Source of the DNA: Caballeronia temeraria
GTDB lineage: Bacteria > Pseudomonadota > Gammaproteobacteria > Burkholderiales > Burkholderiaceae
DNA length: 64,000 nucleotides
NCBI RefSeq assembly: GCF_001544795.2
Contig: NZ_FCOI02000016.1
Span: 1-64,000, forward strand
Direction of reading: 5' to 3'
The notes under the pieces were generated by a model, which worked only from the letters and a program-made list of their open reading frames with translations, was not told where the DNA came from and made no database searches. Of this stretch, positions 51,086 through 60,078 are shown one piece after another (the first letter of the stretch is position 1; each line of letters starts with the position of its first letter). Position numbers and translations under genes: made by a program.

Positions 51086-52543
51086 TCATTCGGCTTCGCA
51101 CGCGGGTTTCGGTCCTTGGGTTTTCACGTTCGCCGGATTGTTCACCTGACGCGCGATCAGCGCGGCGCACGCGAGCAGCGCGACGGAAATCGCAGCCGAC
51201 CAGCGCACCGCGTCGACGATATGTTCCGCGCTCGCCGCGCCGTCGCCATGCGCCGCGAGCGCACCGAACGCCGCGACGCCGATCGCGCCCGCCGCCTGCC
51301 GCGCCGTGTTGAGCACCGCCGACGCCGTGCCCGCGCGCTCCTGGCCGACGGTGCCGAGCAGCGCGGTGGTCATCGCCGGAACCGCGAGTCCCATCCCCGA
51401 AGGAATCAGCAGAAAGGGCACGATGAGCGCCGCCGTGGGCGTGTTCGTATCGACGAAACCGAGCGCGGCGAAGCCGGCGGCGTCGAGCAGCGCGCCGAAG
51501 ATCATCGGGCCGCGCGAGCCGAAACGCGCGACGACGGGACCGCTCGCCAGGTTCGAGATCAGGAAGCCGCCCGTCAGCGGCAGGAACGCGAGGCCGGTCT
51601 GCAAGGGCGTGTGACCGAGCGCGCGCTGCAGATAAAGGCTCAGAAGGAACACCATCCCATAATAGGTGAGATTCGCGCCGATACCGAACGCCACCGCCGC
51701 GCTGAACGTGCGCTCGGCGAAGAGTGCGGGCGGCAGCATCGGCGCGCGGCTTTTCCGTTCGATTGCGATGAACGCGCCGCCCGACGCCAACGCGAGCACC
51801 AACGCGCCGATCACGAGCGGATGCGCCGGGCCGAGCGGACGCAACTCGATCACCGCGCCGACGAACGATGCAAGCGTGACGATCGCCAGCGCCTGGCCGG
51901 GCAGATCGATGCCGCGCGCGCGAGCCGCGTCTCTCGCACGCGATTTTTCGATCCACGCGAAGGTCGCGACGATGCCCGCCGCGCAGATCGGCAAGTTGAC
52001 CCAGAAGATGCTGCGCCAGCCGAACGCCGCGATCAGCACGCCGCCGACGATCGGCCCCGCCGCGATGGACACCGCGCCCGCCGCCGTCCACAAGCCGACC
52101 GCCCGCGCACGCAGACGGCGTTCGTGGCCGCATGCCGCGTTCAGCAGCGCGAGCGAGTTCGGCAGCATCGCCGCGGCGCCGACGCCTTGCAGCGCGCGCG
52201 CGGCGATCAGTTGCGGCGCATCGCGGGAAAACGCGCATGCGAGCGACGCCAGCGCGAACAGTGCGAGTCCGCCGATAAACATGCGCCGCGCGCCGTAGCG
52301 ATCGCCCAGCGATCCCGCCGAGAGCATGAGCGCGGCGAAGGCGAGGGCGTAACTATCGATGGTCCATTGCAGGCTTGCGACGCTCGCGTGCAAATCGCCG
52401 CCGATGCTCGCAAGCGCGACATTGACGATCGACACATCGAGCTGGGAGACGACGAAGCCGACGCTGGTCGCGGTGACGACGAGCATCTGTCGCGCGGACA
52501 GATGCGTTTCGGATGAGGAAAGGTTCGAGTTCATGCCGTTCAT
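51086..52543 (-). CDS. DHA2-family MFS drug exporter (14 TM)
   Basis: A 485-residue transporter of the EmrB/QacA type with about 14 hydrophobic segments. Motif A is LSAGSLGDRYGARRMFIGGL, motif C is GAVSIAAGPIVGGVLIAAFG with FGWRSIFWVNLPI, and motif D1 is SVGFVVSQLDVSIVNVALAS. The start is ATG 52543 or 52534; both lack a strong ribosome site. No EmrA-like adaptor is adjacent, so it probably works alone in the inner membrane. Substrate unknown. Confidence 0.9.
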   Translation of the reverse strand: MNGMNSNLSSSETHLSARQMLVVTATSVGFVVSQLDVSIVNVALASIGGDLHASVASLQWTIDSYALAFAALMLSAGSLGDRYGARRMFIGGLALFALASLACAFSRDAPQLIAARALQGVGAAAMLPNSLALLNAACGHERRLRARAVGLWTAAGAVSIAAGPIVGGVLIAAFGWRSIFWVNLPICAAGIVATFAWIEKSRARDAARARGIDLPGQALAIVTLASFVGAVIELRPLGPAHPLVIGALVLALASGGAFIAIERKSRAPMLPPALFAERTFSAAVAFGIGANLTYYGMVFLLSLYLQRALGHTPLQTGLAFLPLTGGFLISNLASGPVVARFGSRGPMIFGALLDAAGFAALGFVDTNTPTAALIVPFLLIPSGMGLAVPAMTTALLGTVGQERAGTASAVLNTARQAAGAIGVAAFGALAAHGDGAASAEHIVDAVRWSAAISVALLACAALIARQVNNPANVKTQGPKPACEAE

Positions 52544-52606
52544 CGTAAGCGCGTCGCGCGCCCGACGTTTCGGCGTGACCTGAAGTATGAATGCGCAATC
52601 AAAGAC

Positions 52607-52628
52607 GGCGCACCGCGAACGGTGCGCC
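52607..52628 (-). terminator. hairpin after the MHS transporter
   Basis: The stem GGCGCACC (52607-52614) with GGTGCGCC (52621-52628) encloses GCGAAC. On the minus strand it is followed by GTCTTTG, a short U-tract. It lies just past the stop of the 52646-53938 gene. Confidence 0.5.
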
Positions 52629-52645
52629 ATCGTGCAGAACGAGGC

Positions 52646-53938
52646 TTAACGCGCTTCCTTGATGAAGAGCGTCGTCAGTGCGCCGATCACGCACAGCGCG
52701 CCGACATAGAGCGCGGGCGCCATCGGGCTGGATTTCATCATCAGCGAAACGACGATCGGCGTGAGTCCGCCGAACACCGCGTACGCGACGTTGTACGAAA
52801 ACGAAATGCCCGAGAAGCGCACGGCGGCCGGGAACGACTTGACCATCACGAACGGAATCGCGCCGATCACGCCGACGAAAAAGCCCGCCAGCGCGTACCA
52901 CGGCAGCAGCACGGAGGCGTCGATTGCGACTTGCTGGAACATCAGCCAGTAGGACACGGCAAGCGCGACGCCGCCGACGAAAATCGTCTTGCCCGCGCCG
53001 ATGCGCCCCGCGATCGCGCCCGCCAGCACGCAGCCGATCGTGAGACACAGCGTCGCCGCGCAGTTCGCGACGAGCACCGTCGCCGGCGCGATATGGAACT
53101 GCTTCTGCAGGAGCGTCGGCGTCATCAGGATCACGACGACGATCGCGGCCGAAAGCATCCACGTGAGCAGCATCGAAATGACGACGGCGCGGCCGTGATC
53201 GCGCAATACGGCCTTGAGCGGAGTTTCCGCCGCGAGCGACTTGCGCTTCTGCAGCTCGGCGAACACCGGCGTTTCATGCAGCCAGCGGCGCAGATAAACC
53301 GAGCACAGCCCGAAGATGCCGCCGAGCAGGAAGGGCAGACGCCACGCGAAATCGGCGACTTCGGCCGGCGCGAACGTCTTGTTGATACCGGTGGCGATCA
53401 GCGAGCCGAGCAGGATGCCCGCGGTGAGTCCGGCCGTGAGCGTGCCGCATGCATAGCCGATATGACGTCCCGGCACGTGCTCCGACACGAACACCCACGC
53501 GCCCGGCACTTCGCCGCCGACCGCCGCGCCCTGCATCACGCGAAAGAGCAGCAGCAGTACCGGCGCCATCAGGCCGATCGACGCGTACGTGGGCAGCAGG
53601 CCCATCAGCAGCGTCGGCACGGACATGAGTAGCACGGAGAGCGTGAACATGCGCTTGCGGCCGAGCAGATCGCCGAAGTGCGCCATGACGATGCCGCCGA
53701 GCGGACGCGCGAGATAACCGGCCGCGAAGATGCCGAACGTCTGCAATTGACGCAGCCAGTCGGGAATCGAGGCCGGAAAGAACAATTGGCCGATGACCGG
53801 CGCAAAGAACACGAAGATGATGAAGTCGTAGAACTCGAGCGCGCCGCCGAGCGCGGCGAGCGTGAGCGTCTTGTAATCGCCGCGCGTGAGCGCACGGCCG
53901 GCCGCGCGGGGAGCGTCGGACAGAGGTGTTGCCTGCAT
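52646..53938 (-). CDS. MFS metabolite:H+ symporter (MHS family)
   Basis: A 430-residue 12-TM importer. MHS features are LTLAALGGALEFYDFIIFVF in TM1, LARPLGGIVMAHFGDLLGRK (loop 2-3 motif), RVMQGAAVGGEVPGAWVFVS and FVGVIGAIPFVMVKSFPAAV. Members carry citrate, proline/betaine, dicarboxylates or aromatic acids with protons. The hydroxyproline catabolic genes lie about 1.5 kb away across one regulator gene, so an imino-acid substrate is possible but not demonstrated. Confidence 0.9.
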   Translation of the reverse strand: MQATPLSDAPRAAGRALTRGDYKTLTLAALGGALEFYDFIIFVFFAPVIGQLFFPASIPDWLRQLQTFGIFAAGYLARPLGGIVMAHFGDLLGRKRMFTLSVLLMSVPTLLMGLLPTYASIGLMAPVLLLLFRVMQGAAVGGEVPGAWVFVSEHVPGRHIGYACGTLTAGLTAGILLGSLIATGINKTFAPAEVADFAWRLPFLLGGIFGLCSVYLRRWLHETPVFAELQKRKSLAAETPLKAVLRDHGRAVVISMLLTWMLSAAIVVVILMTPTLLQKQFHIAPATVLVANCAATLCLTIGCVLAGAIAGRIGAGKTIFVGGVALAVSYWLMFQQVAIDASVLLPWYALAGFFVGVIGAIPFVMVKSFPAAVRFSGISFSYNVAYAVFGGLTPIVVSLMMKSSPMAPALYVGALCVIGALTTLFIKEAR

Positions 53939-54467
53939 CGAAAAAAGGACCCGTGAGTGGAAAAGCCACGCGTGACGCGCGGTAGGACGAGGCTTTGCCC
54001 TGCGGGAGTGACTAAACGCGCCGGGTGGACGCGAAGCGAAGGTCCGTGCACGGAACGGGAACGAACCGGGCCGAAAACCAGCGGGCGCGGATTCGAAAGC
54101 CGCCGCCCGTCATCCGCGCTGCGCGGTGCGACGGACAGTCGCGGCACAGCTTGCTACGCGACGTCTCGGTAAAACGGCGGAAGCGGGAACTTTTGAGCCA
54201 AACCCGGCATGTTACAGGATGAAAGCGGACGCAAAAGCGCAAACCCGTTCTATTTTTGAGATGGTTGCGCGCAACCGACGCTGCGGGCTCGCAGGGCCGC
54301 GCAGTCACATGCGTTGACAATTCGGATGAGTCCGATGGGAAAGGGTCGGCTGGCTGCTCAGAATGCGCAGCTTGAATATCCCCGTCTCATCCCGCGACGA
54401 GACGCCCGGCGGCCGCCTGCAGTAAGGCTTCCGCCCAATGTCCCTTGGACTCATCAGGTTAGACACT
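53939..54467. other. 529-bp gap between the MHS transporter and the OmpR-like regulator
   Basis: Several short open frames overlap here but none has a ribosome site and plausible codon use. TTGACA occurs at 54314-54319 without a good -10 at 17 bp. A small CGGATGAGTCCG dyad follows directly. Nothing else recognised. Confidence 0.45.
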
Positions 54468-55211
54468 ATGCGCGTCGCCGTTTTGCAAACCGACCCCAGT
54501 TATCGAAATCTCATCAGTGACGTCGTCAAACGACTCGGTCACACGTGCGTGACTTTCGGCGATGGCCTCGTGCTGTCGAAAGCGCTGTCGCGCTCGACAG
54601 TCGATTTGCTGATTCTCGACTGGAATTCCACCGGCCTGTGCGGCCTCGATCTGCTGAAGTCCGTGCGCTCGAGTTTCGGTGAACGCGTGCCGGTTCTGTT
54701 CGCGACGCCGGACGGCGCCGAGCACAACGTGGTCTGCGCACTGACCGCCGGCGCGGACGACTACGTCGTTTATCCGATCCGCCCGGGCGAGTTCGGCGCG
54801 CGCGTCGAAGCGCTCTTGCGCCGCGCGTATCCCGCGACATCGAGCGCGTGCCTCGAAGTCGGGCCGTATCGTTTCGACGCCCGTCAGCAGACCGTCACCG
54901 TGCGTGGCAAGCCGGTGCAGTTGAGCGGCACGCAATTCCGTCTCGCGCAGCTCTTCTTCTCGAACATCGGCCGCGTGCTGTCGCGCGATCACATCTTCGC
55001 AATGGTCTGGGGCCGCGAGTTCCGCGAAACCACGCGCACCATCGACAGCCACGTGTCGCGCCTGCGTCTCGCGCTCGAAATCGAGCCGGTCAACAACTTC
55101 CGCTTGCAGCCGGTCTACAAGAGCGGTTACCGCCTGCTGCATCTTTACGATGAAGGCGAGAATATGGACGACGGTCTCGCCGATCCTGCTCCTGCGCAGA
55201 TCGCAGCTTGA
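54468..55211 (+). CDS. atypical OmpR-family response regulator
   Basis: A 247-residue protein from ATG 54468 (ATG 54438 possible). The receiver keeps phospho-Asp D51 (DLLILDWNSTGLCGLDLL) and T80, but the acidic pocket has a single Asp (D9 in LQTDPS), and the near-invariant lysine before the cis-proline is Tyr102 (DDYVVYPIRPGEF). The winged helix is intact (LSGTQFRLAQLFFSNIGRVL, REFRETTRTIDSHVSRLRLA, VYKSGYRLLHL). It may act without phosphorylation. No kinase gene adjoins. A bidirectional terminator follows. Confidence 0.88.
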   Translation: MRVAVLQTDPSYRNLISDVVKRLGHTCVTFGDGLVLSKALSRSTVDLLILDWNSTGLCGLDLLKSVRSSFGERVPVLFATPDGAEHNVVCALTAGADDYVVYPIRPGEFGARVEALLRRAYPATSSACLEVGPYRFDARQQTVTVRGKPVQLSGTQFRLAQLFFSNIGRVLSRDHIFAMVWGREFRETTRTIDSHVSRLRLALEIEPVNNFRLQPVYKSGYRLLHLYDEGENMDDGLADPAPAQIAA

Positions 55212-55229
55212 AGTCGGTATCGACGAAAA

Positions 55230-55260
55230 AAATGCCGCCGGGTCAAAACCGGCGGCATTT
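55230..55260. terminator. bidirectional terminator between convergent genes
   Basis: The 12-bp stem AAATGCCGCCGG (55230-55241) with CCGGCGGCATTT (55249-55260) and a 7-nt loop is flanked by an A-run on the left and TCTATTTC on the right. It serves the OmpR-like gene and the convergent deaminase gene. Confidence 0.85.
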
Positions 55261-55276
55261 CTATTTCCACGCGCGA

Positions 55277-56182
55277 TCAGAGCGTCGGCAATGCAGGGCG
55301 CGTCTCGATGCTGTGGCGAATCAGCGCTTCGACTTCCTTGCGTTCATCGCCCGCGAGCGGCAGGCGCGGCGGACGCACCGGCTCCGTGCCCAGTCCGACG
55401 ATCGCCTCTGCAAGCTTGATGTTCTGCACGAGCTTGTGCGATACGTCGAGCGCGAGCAGCGGCGCGAACCAGCGGTAGATCGCGCGCGCTTCCTCGACGC
55501 GTCCCGCGCGAATCAGCTTGTAGATCGCCACCGTCTCGCGCGGAAATGCGCACACGAGGCCCGCGACCCAGCCGTGCGCGCCCATCAGGATCGCTTCCAT
55601 CGCGAGATTGTCGACGCCGCAGAAAAGCGCATAGCGATCGCCCGTCTCGTTGATGAGATCGGTGATGCGCCGCACGTCGCCGCTCGATTCCTTGATCGCC
55701 GCAAACTTCTTGTCCTCGGCGAGTTCGGCGAACATTTTCGGCGTGACATCGACGCCATAAGCGAGCGGGTTGTTGTACACCATCAGCGGCAGCGGGCTTG
55801 CGTCGGCGACCATGCGGAAATGGTTCAGCGTCTCGCGCCGGTCCGACAGATAACGCAGTCCCGGCAGCACCATATAGCCCGCCGCGCCGTGACGCGCGGC
55901 GCGTTCGGCCTGGCGGCAGCCGTCGAGCGTGCTGTTTTCCGCGATCGTCAAGAGCACCGGCACGCGGCCGCGCGAAGCGTCCACGGCGATATCGAGCACA
56001 TCGAGCTTTTCGTCGAGCGACAAAGTCGACGCTTCGCCGAGCGATCCGCCCACGATGATGCCGTCCACGCCGGCCTCGATCTGCGCGTCGATATTCTTCG
56101 CGGTCCACGCGCGGTCTATGCTGAAATCGGCGTTGAACTTGGTGGTCACGGCGGGCATCACGCCTTCCCAGATATGCGTCAC
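55277..56182 (-). CDS. DHDPS-family lyase, probable 1-pyrroline-4-hydroxy-2-carboxylate deaminase
   Basis: A 301-residue TIM-barrel enzyme with GTG start 56182 (CGGAGAG 5 bp upstream). Schiff-base K164 lies in AAIKESSGD, Y136 in LPLMVYNNPLAYG, and the substrate-carboxylate loop is IIVGGSLGEASTLS, with Ser-Leu instead of the Thr-Thr of true dihydrodipicolinate synthase. It is divergent from hydroxyproline epimerase and D-hydroxyproline dehydrogenase genes, so it most likely deaminates and dehydrates the pyrroline product to 2-oxoglutarate semialdehyde. Lysine biosynthesis is less likely on context. Confidence 0.85.
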   Translation of the reverse strand: MTHIWEGVMPAVTTKFNADFSIDRAWTAKNIDAQIEAGVDGIIVGGSLGEASTLSLDEKLDVLDIAVDASRGRVPVLLTIAENSTLDGCRQAERAARHGAAGYMVLPGLRYLSDRRETLNHFRMVADASPLPLMVYNNPLAYGVDVTPKMFAELAEDKKFAAIKESSGDVRRITDLINETGDRYALFCGVDNLAMEAILMGAHGWVAGLVCAFPRETVAIYKLIRAGRVEEARAIYRWFAPLLALDVSHKLVQNIKLAEAIVGLGTEPVRPPRLPLAGDERKEVEALIRHSIETRPALPTL

Positions 56183-56406
56183 GACGGCTCTCCGAAAGTG
56201 ATTGGACGGTAGGCAGTGTAAGCACCGAAAAATCAGGCGTCTTGCGCGTTTCGCGCGTACCGTGTGCCGATTTCGGCATAGCCGTTTCATCGCGAAAGCG
56301 TCGCGCGATGCGCCCGTTACGACGATCTTCGATTGTGCCGATATCGTCATCAAATCGATCCAGCCGGGTCAAGACGCCCATCGTGCGCGTTTCTACGATA
56401 GGCGGC

Positions 56407-57339
56407 ATGAAAACCATCGACATCATCGACTCGCATACGGGCGGCGAACCGACGCGCCTCGTGATCGCGGGCGGCCCGGATCTGGGCCACGGCACGCTCG
56501 CGCAACGGCTCGACGCGTTTCGCTCGCGTTTCGACGACTGGCGCCGCGCCATCGTCACCGAACCGCGCGGCTCGGACGTGATGGTCGGCGCGCTGCTGTG
56601 CGAGCCGGACGTTCCGGAAGCCGCGGCGGGCGTCATCTTCTTCAACAACGTCGGCTATCTCGGCATGTGCGGGCACGGCACGATCGGGCTCGTCGCGTCG
56701 CTCGCGCATGCGGGCAGGATCGCGCCGGGGCGGCATCGGATCGATACGCCCGTCGGACCGGTCGACGCGACGCTTCACGCGAACGGCAGCGTCAGCGTGC
56801 GCAATGTGCCGGCGTACCGGCATCGGCGCGCGGTGACCGTCGATGTGCCGGGCCACGGCCCGCTCACCGGCGACGTGGCGTGGGGCGGCAACTGGTTTTT
56901 CCTCGTCGCGGAACACGGGCGCGAACTCGTGCCCGCGCGCATCGCGGAGCTGACCGCGTTCACCGAGGCGATCCGCGATGCCTTGCACGCGCAGGGCATC
57001 ACCGGCGCGGATGGCGCGTTCATCGATCATATCGAGCTGTTCGCGGATTCGCCCGTCGCGGGCGTCGACAGCCGAAATTTCGTGCTGTGTCCGGGCAGCG
57101 CTTACGATCGCTCGCCGTGCGGCACGGGAACGAGCGCGAAGCTCGCGTGCCTCGCGGCGGACGGCGCGCTCGCGCCGGGAGAAATCTGGCGTCAGGAAAG
57201 CATCATCGGCAGCGTGTTCGAAGGCAGCTACGCGATGGACGGCGACGCGCTCATCCCGACGATCACCGGCTACGCGCACATCATGGGCGAAGGGCGGCTC
57301 GTGTTCGACGAGCGCGATCCGTTCGTCAAAGGCCTATGA
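56407..57339 (+). CDS. 4-hydroxyproline 2-epimerase (proline racemase family)
   Basis: A 310-residue enzyme with both catalytic cysteines, C88 (MCGHGTIG) and C238 (SPCGTGTSA), acting as paired acid/base to invert C-alpha. The N-terminus IDIIDSHTGGEPTRLV is typical. Cys-Cys members are racemases/epimerases, whereas Thr-containing ones are dehydratases. It converts trans-4-hydroxy-L-proline to cis-4-hydroxy-D-proline. It is coupled by ATGA to the dehydrogenase, so hydroxyproline rather than proline is the expected substrate. Confidence 0.92.
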   Translation: MKTIDIIDSHTGGEPTRLVIAGGPDLGHGTLAQRLDAFRSRFDDWRRAIVTEPRGSDVMVGALLCEPDVPEAAAGVIFFNNVGYLGMCGHGTIGLVASLAHAGRIAPGRHRIDTPVGPVDATLHANGSVSVRNVPAYRHRRAVTVDVPGHGPLTGDVAWGGNWFFLVAEHGRELVPARIAELTAFTEAIRDALHAQGITGADGAFIDHIELFADSPVAGVDSRNFVLCPGSAYDRSPCGTGTSAKLACLAADGALAPGEIWRQESIIGSVFEGSYAMDGDALIPTITGYAHIMGEGRLVFDERDPFVKGL

Positions 57340-58475
57340 CGGCGGATGTGATCGTCGTGGGCGGCGGCATTGTCGGGGCGGCGTGCGCGGCCGAGCTTGC
57401 CGCGCGCGGCATGACGGTCGACGTGCTGGAGGCGCGCGGCATCGGCGGCGGCGCGACGGCGGCGGGCATGGGCCACATTGTCGTGATGAACGATTCGCCC
57501 GCCGAATTCGCGCTGGCGCGTGCTTCGCGCGAACTGTGGCTCGCGCTTGCGCCGCACCTGCGCGAGCGCGACGCGTTTTCGCGCTGCGGCACGCTCTGGA
57601 TCGCCGAAGACGACGAGGAACTCAACGCCGCCCGCACGATGCGCGACGCGTTCGCGGCGGCGGGCGTGCGCGCGCATCTGCTCGACAGCGGCGCGCTGCG
57701 CGAATCGGAGCCGGCGGTGAGCCACGCGATGCAAGGCGGTTTGCTGATCGACGACGACGCGATCGTCTACGCGCCCGCCGCCGCGCAGTGGCTGCTGATG
57801 AGTTCGACGCGCATCCGCGTATCGACGGACTGCGCGGTTCGCGCGGTCGACGCTGACAATACGCATGCGGACGTCACGCTCGCGAACGGCGAGCGGCGAG
57901 CGGCGGCTCATGTCGTCGTCGCGAATGGGCTGGCGGTGCCGGATCTGATCGCGGACGTGCCGCTCGAAGCGAAGAAGGGGCATCTGCTCATTACCGACCG
58001 GTATCCCGGCGCGATCCGTCATCAGGTGCTGGAACTCGGCTATATCAAGAGCGCGCATCACGCGCGCGGCACGTCGGTGGCGTTCAATGCGCAGCCGCGT
58101 CCGACAGGGCAAGTGCTGATCGGTTCGTCGCGTCAGTTCGGCACGCTCGATCCCGCCGTCGAAATGAACGTGCTCTCGATGATGCTCGCGCGCGCGACGC
58201 GCTATCTGCCGGGCATCGGCGGGCTGAATGCGATCCGCGCGTGGACCGGCTTTCGCGCGGCGACGCCCGATGGCTTGCCGCTGATCGGGCCGGCGCGTTT
58301 TCCCGGCGACCGGCTGTGGCTCGCGGCAGGTCACGAAGGACTCGGCGTGACGACGTCGCTCGGCACCGCGAAGCTCATCGCCGCGCAGATGCTCGGCGAG
58401 CCGATGCCGTTCGATATGCCCGGCACGCATGCTTTCTCCCCGCAACGTTTCGCGCCGGAGCACGCCGATGGCTGA
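57336..58475 (+). CDS. D-hydroxyproline dehydrogenase, FAD amine-oxidase-type subunit
   Basis: A 379-residue DAO-fold oxidoreductase: the FAD motif is VIVVGGGIVGAACAAELAAR, with a glycine-rich GGGATAAGMGH block and the C-terminal WTGFRAATPDGLPLIGPARF and LAAGHEGLGVTTSLGTAKLI. It resembles the beta subunit of heteromeric sarcosine, octopine and D-hydroxyproline dehydrogenases. Start overlaps the epimerase stop by ATGA, and its end overlaps the [2Fe-2S] gene by 8 bp, so the three subunits are translated as a unit. Confidence 0.9.
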   Translation: MTADVIVVGGGIVGAACAAELAARGMTVDVLEARGIGGGATAAGMGHIVVMNDSPAEFALARASRELWLALAPHLRERDAFSRCGTLWIAEDDEELNAARTMRDAFAAAGVRAHLLDSGALRESEPAVSHAMQGGLLIDDDAIVYAPAAAQWLLMSSTRIRVSTDCAVRAVDADNTHADVTLANGERRAAAHVVVANGLAVPDLIADVPLEAKKGHLLITDRYPGAIRHQVLELGYIKSAHHARGTSVAFNAQPRPTGQVLIGSSRQFGTLDPAVEMNVLSMMLARATRYLPGIGGLNAIRAWTGFRAATPDGLPLIGPARFPGDRLWLAAGHEGLGVTTSLGTAKLIAAQMLGEPMPFDMPGTHAFSPQRFAPEHADG

Positions 58476-58716
58476 ACGGGTGCGCGTAATCATCGACGGC
58501 GAGACGCTTGACGTGCCCGCCTTCACGACCGTCGCTGCCGCAATTTCGATCCAAGGCATGCGTGGCACGCGGCGCTCCATCACCGGCGAGGCGCGCGCCG
58601 CGCTGTGCGGCATGGGCGTGTGCCACGAGTGCCGCGTGAGCGTCGATGGCCGCGCGCACGTGCTCGGCTGTCAGACGCTGTGCCGCGACGGCCTTTGCAT
58701 CGAGACGATGCGATGA
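58468..58716 (+). CDS. D-hydroxyproline dehydrogenase, small [2Fe-2S] subunit
   Basis: An 82-residue ferredoxin-like protein with a plant-type cluster motif: C47, C52, C55 (LCGMGVCHEC) and C68 (VLGCQTLCRDGLC). It matches the short Fer2_4-type gamma subunits of octopine/D-hydroxyproline dehydrogenase complexes. It overlaps both neighbours (8 bp upstream, ATGA downstream). Confidence 0.9.
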   Translation: MAERVRVIIDGETLDVPAFTTVAAAISIQGMRGTRRSITGEARAALCGMGVCHECRVSVDGRAHVLGCQTLCRDGLCIETMR

Positions 58717-59993
58717 ACATCGAACGGGTCGATATCGCGATCATCGGCGCGGGGCCGGCGGGTCTGAGCGCGGCGCGGATCGCGGCGCGAGCGGGCGTGC
58801 GCGTCGCGCTCATCGACGACAATCCGCGCGCCGGCGGCCAGATCTGGCGGCAAGGACCGGCGCACGCGCTCGCCGCGCCACTTCGCCGATGGCTCGATGA
58901 AACGCGCCCGCTTGCGAACCTCATCGTGATGAATGCGACGAAGGTCGCGGCATCGTTCGGCGACAAACGGCTTGTGCTCGAACGCGACGGCGAACCGGTT
59001 GTCGTCGCGTATGCGAAGCTCATTCTCGCGACCGGCGCGCGCGAGCGGCTGCTGCCCTTCGAAGGCTGGACCTTGCCCGGCGTCACGGGCGCGGGCGGCT
59101 TGCAGGCGCTCGTCAAAGGCGGGATGCCGGTGCGCGGCGAGCGCATCGTCGTGGCGGGCAGCGGGCCGCTTCTGCTCGCCGTCGCCGATACCGCGCGGCG
59201 GCATGGCGCGCACGTCGTCGCGGTCGTCGAGCAGGCGCCGTTCGCACGTGTCGCGCGCTTCGTCGCGTCGCTGGCAGCGACGCCGGGCAAGCTCGCGCAG
59301 GCCGTCGCGCTCGGCGGCGCGTGTTATCGGACGTATCGCGCGGGCAGCGTCGTCGTGAAAGCGCAGGGCGACGCGCGCGTGGAGGCCGTCACCATTCGCG
59401 CGCGCGGGCGTGACCGGACGTTCGAGGCGGATCGCATCGCGTGCGGATACGGACTCGTGCCGAATTCGACGCTCGCGGTCGCGCTCGGCTGCTCGACCGA
59501 TGCACGCGACGGCGCGATTCACGTCGACGACGCCCAGCGCACGTCGCAGCACGATATTTTCGCGGCGGGCGAATGCACGGGCATCGGCGGGATGGAGCTC
59601 GCGCGCGCCGAAGGTTCGATCGCGGTGCATGCGGCGCTCGGCATTGCCATCGATGCGCGTCTCGTGCGCGAGCGCGATCGCTGGCGCGCGTTCTCGCGGC
59701 GCGTGGCCAAGGCGTTCGAACTCGGCGCCGATGCCCGCGCGATGCCGTCGCCGGACACGCTGCTGTGCCGCTGCGAGGACGTGTCGATCGGCGACGTCGC
59801 CATCCACGCGAACTGGCGCGATGCCAAGCTGCACACGCGCTGCGGCATGGGACCGTGTCAGGGGCGCATCTGCGGCGAGGCGGCATCGGTCTATTTCGGA
59901 TGGCCGCGCGCGGCGGCGCGTGCTCCGTTCGCGCCGGTTCGCATCGATACGCTGATCGCCGCGCGCGAATGCATCGACGCGCCCAATGCCTAG
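58713..59993 (+). CDS. D-hydroxyproline dehydrogenase, FAD/BFD alpha-type subunit
   Basis: A 426-residue pyridine-nucleotide-disulphide-like oxidoreductase: N-terminal FAD motif VDIAIIGAGPAGLSAARIAA, second dinucleotide motif IVVAGSGPLLLAVADTARR, DIFAAGECTGIGG, and a C-terminal BFD-like [2Fe-2S] domain (CRCEDVSIGDV, TRCGMGPCQGRICG). It completes the three-part dehydrogenase that oxidises cis-4-hydroxy-D-proline to the pyrroline. 2-Oxoglutarate semialdehyde dehydrogenase, the last enzyme of the path, is not in the window. Confidence 0.9.
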   Translation: MNIERVDIAIIGAGPAGLSAARIAARAGVRVALIDDNPRAGGQIWRQGPAHALAAPLRRWLDETRPLANLIVMNATKVAASFGDKRLVLERDGEPVVVAYAKLILATGARERLLPFEGWTLPGVTGAGGLQALVKGGMPVRGERIVVAGSGPLLLAVADTARRHGAHVVAVVEQAPFARVARFVASLAATPGKLAQAVALGGACYRTYRAGSVVVKAQGDARVEAVTIRARGRDRTFEADRIACGYGLVPNSTLAVALGCSTDARDGAIHVDDAQRTSQHDIFAAGECTGIGGMELARAEGSIAVHAALGIAIDARLVRERDRWRAFSRRVAKAFELGADARAMPSPDTLLCRCEDVSIGDVAIHANWRDAKLHTRCGMGPCQGRICGEAASVYFGWPRAAARAPFAPVRIDTLIAARECIDAPNA

Positions 59994-60078
59994 TGGGGCC
60001 AGCGCCAATTTTGTCGGCGCGGGCGCGCTTCTATAATCGGCCGCGTGATTCAACCGAGCGCAACCGACATCCGCACGC

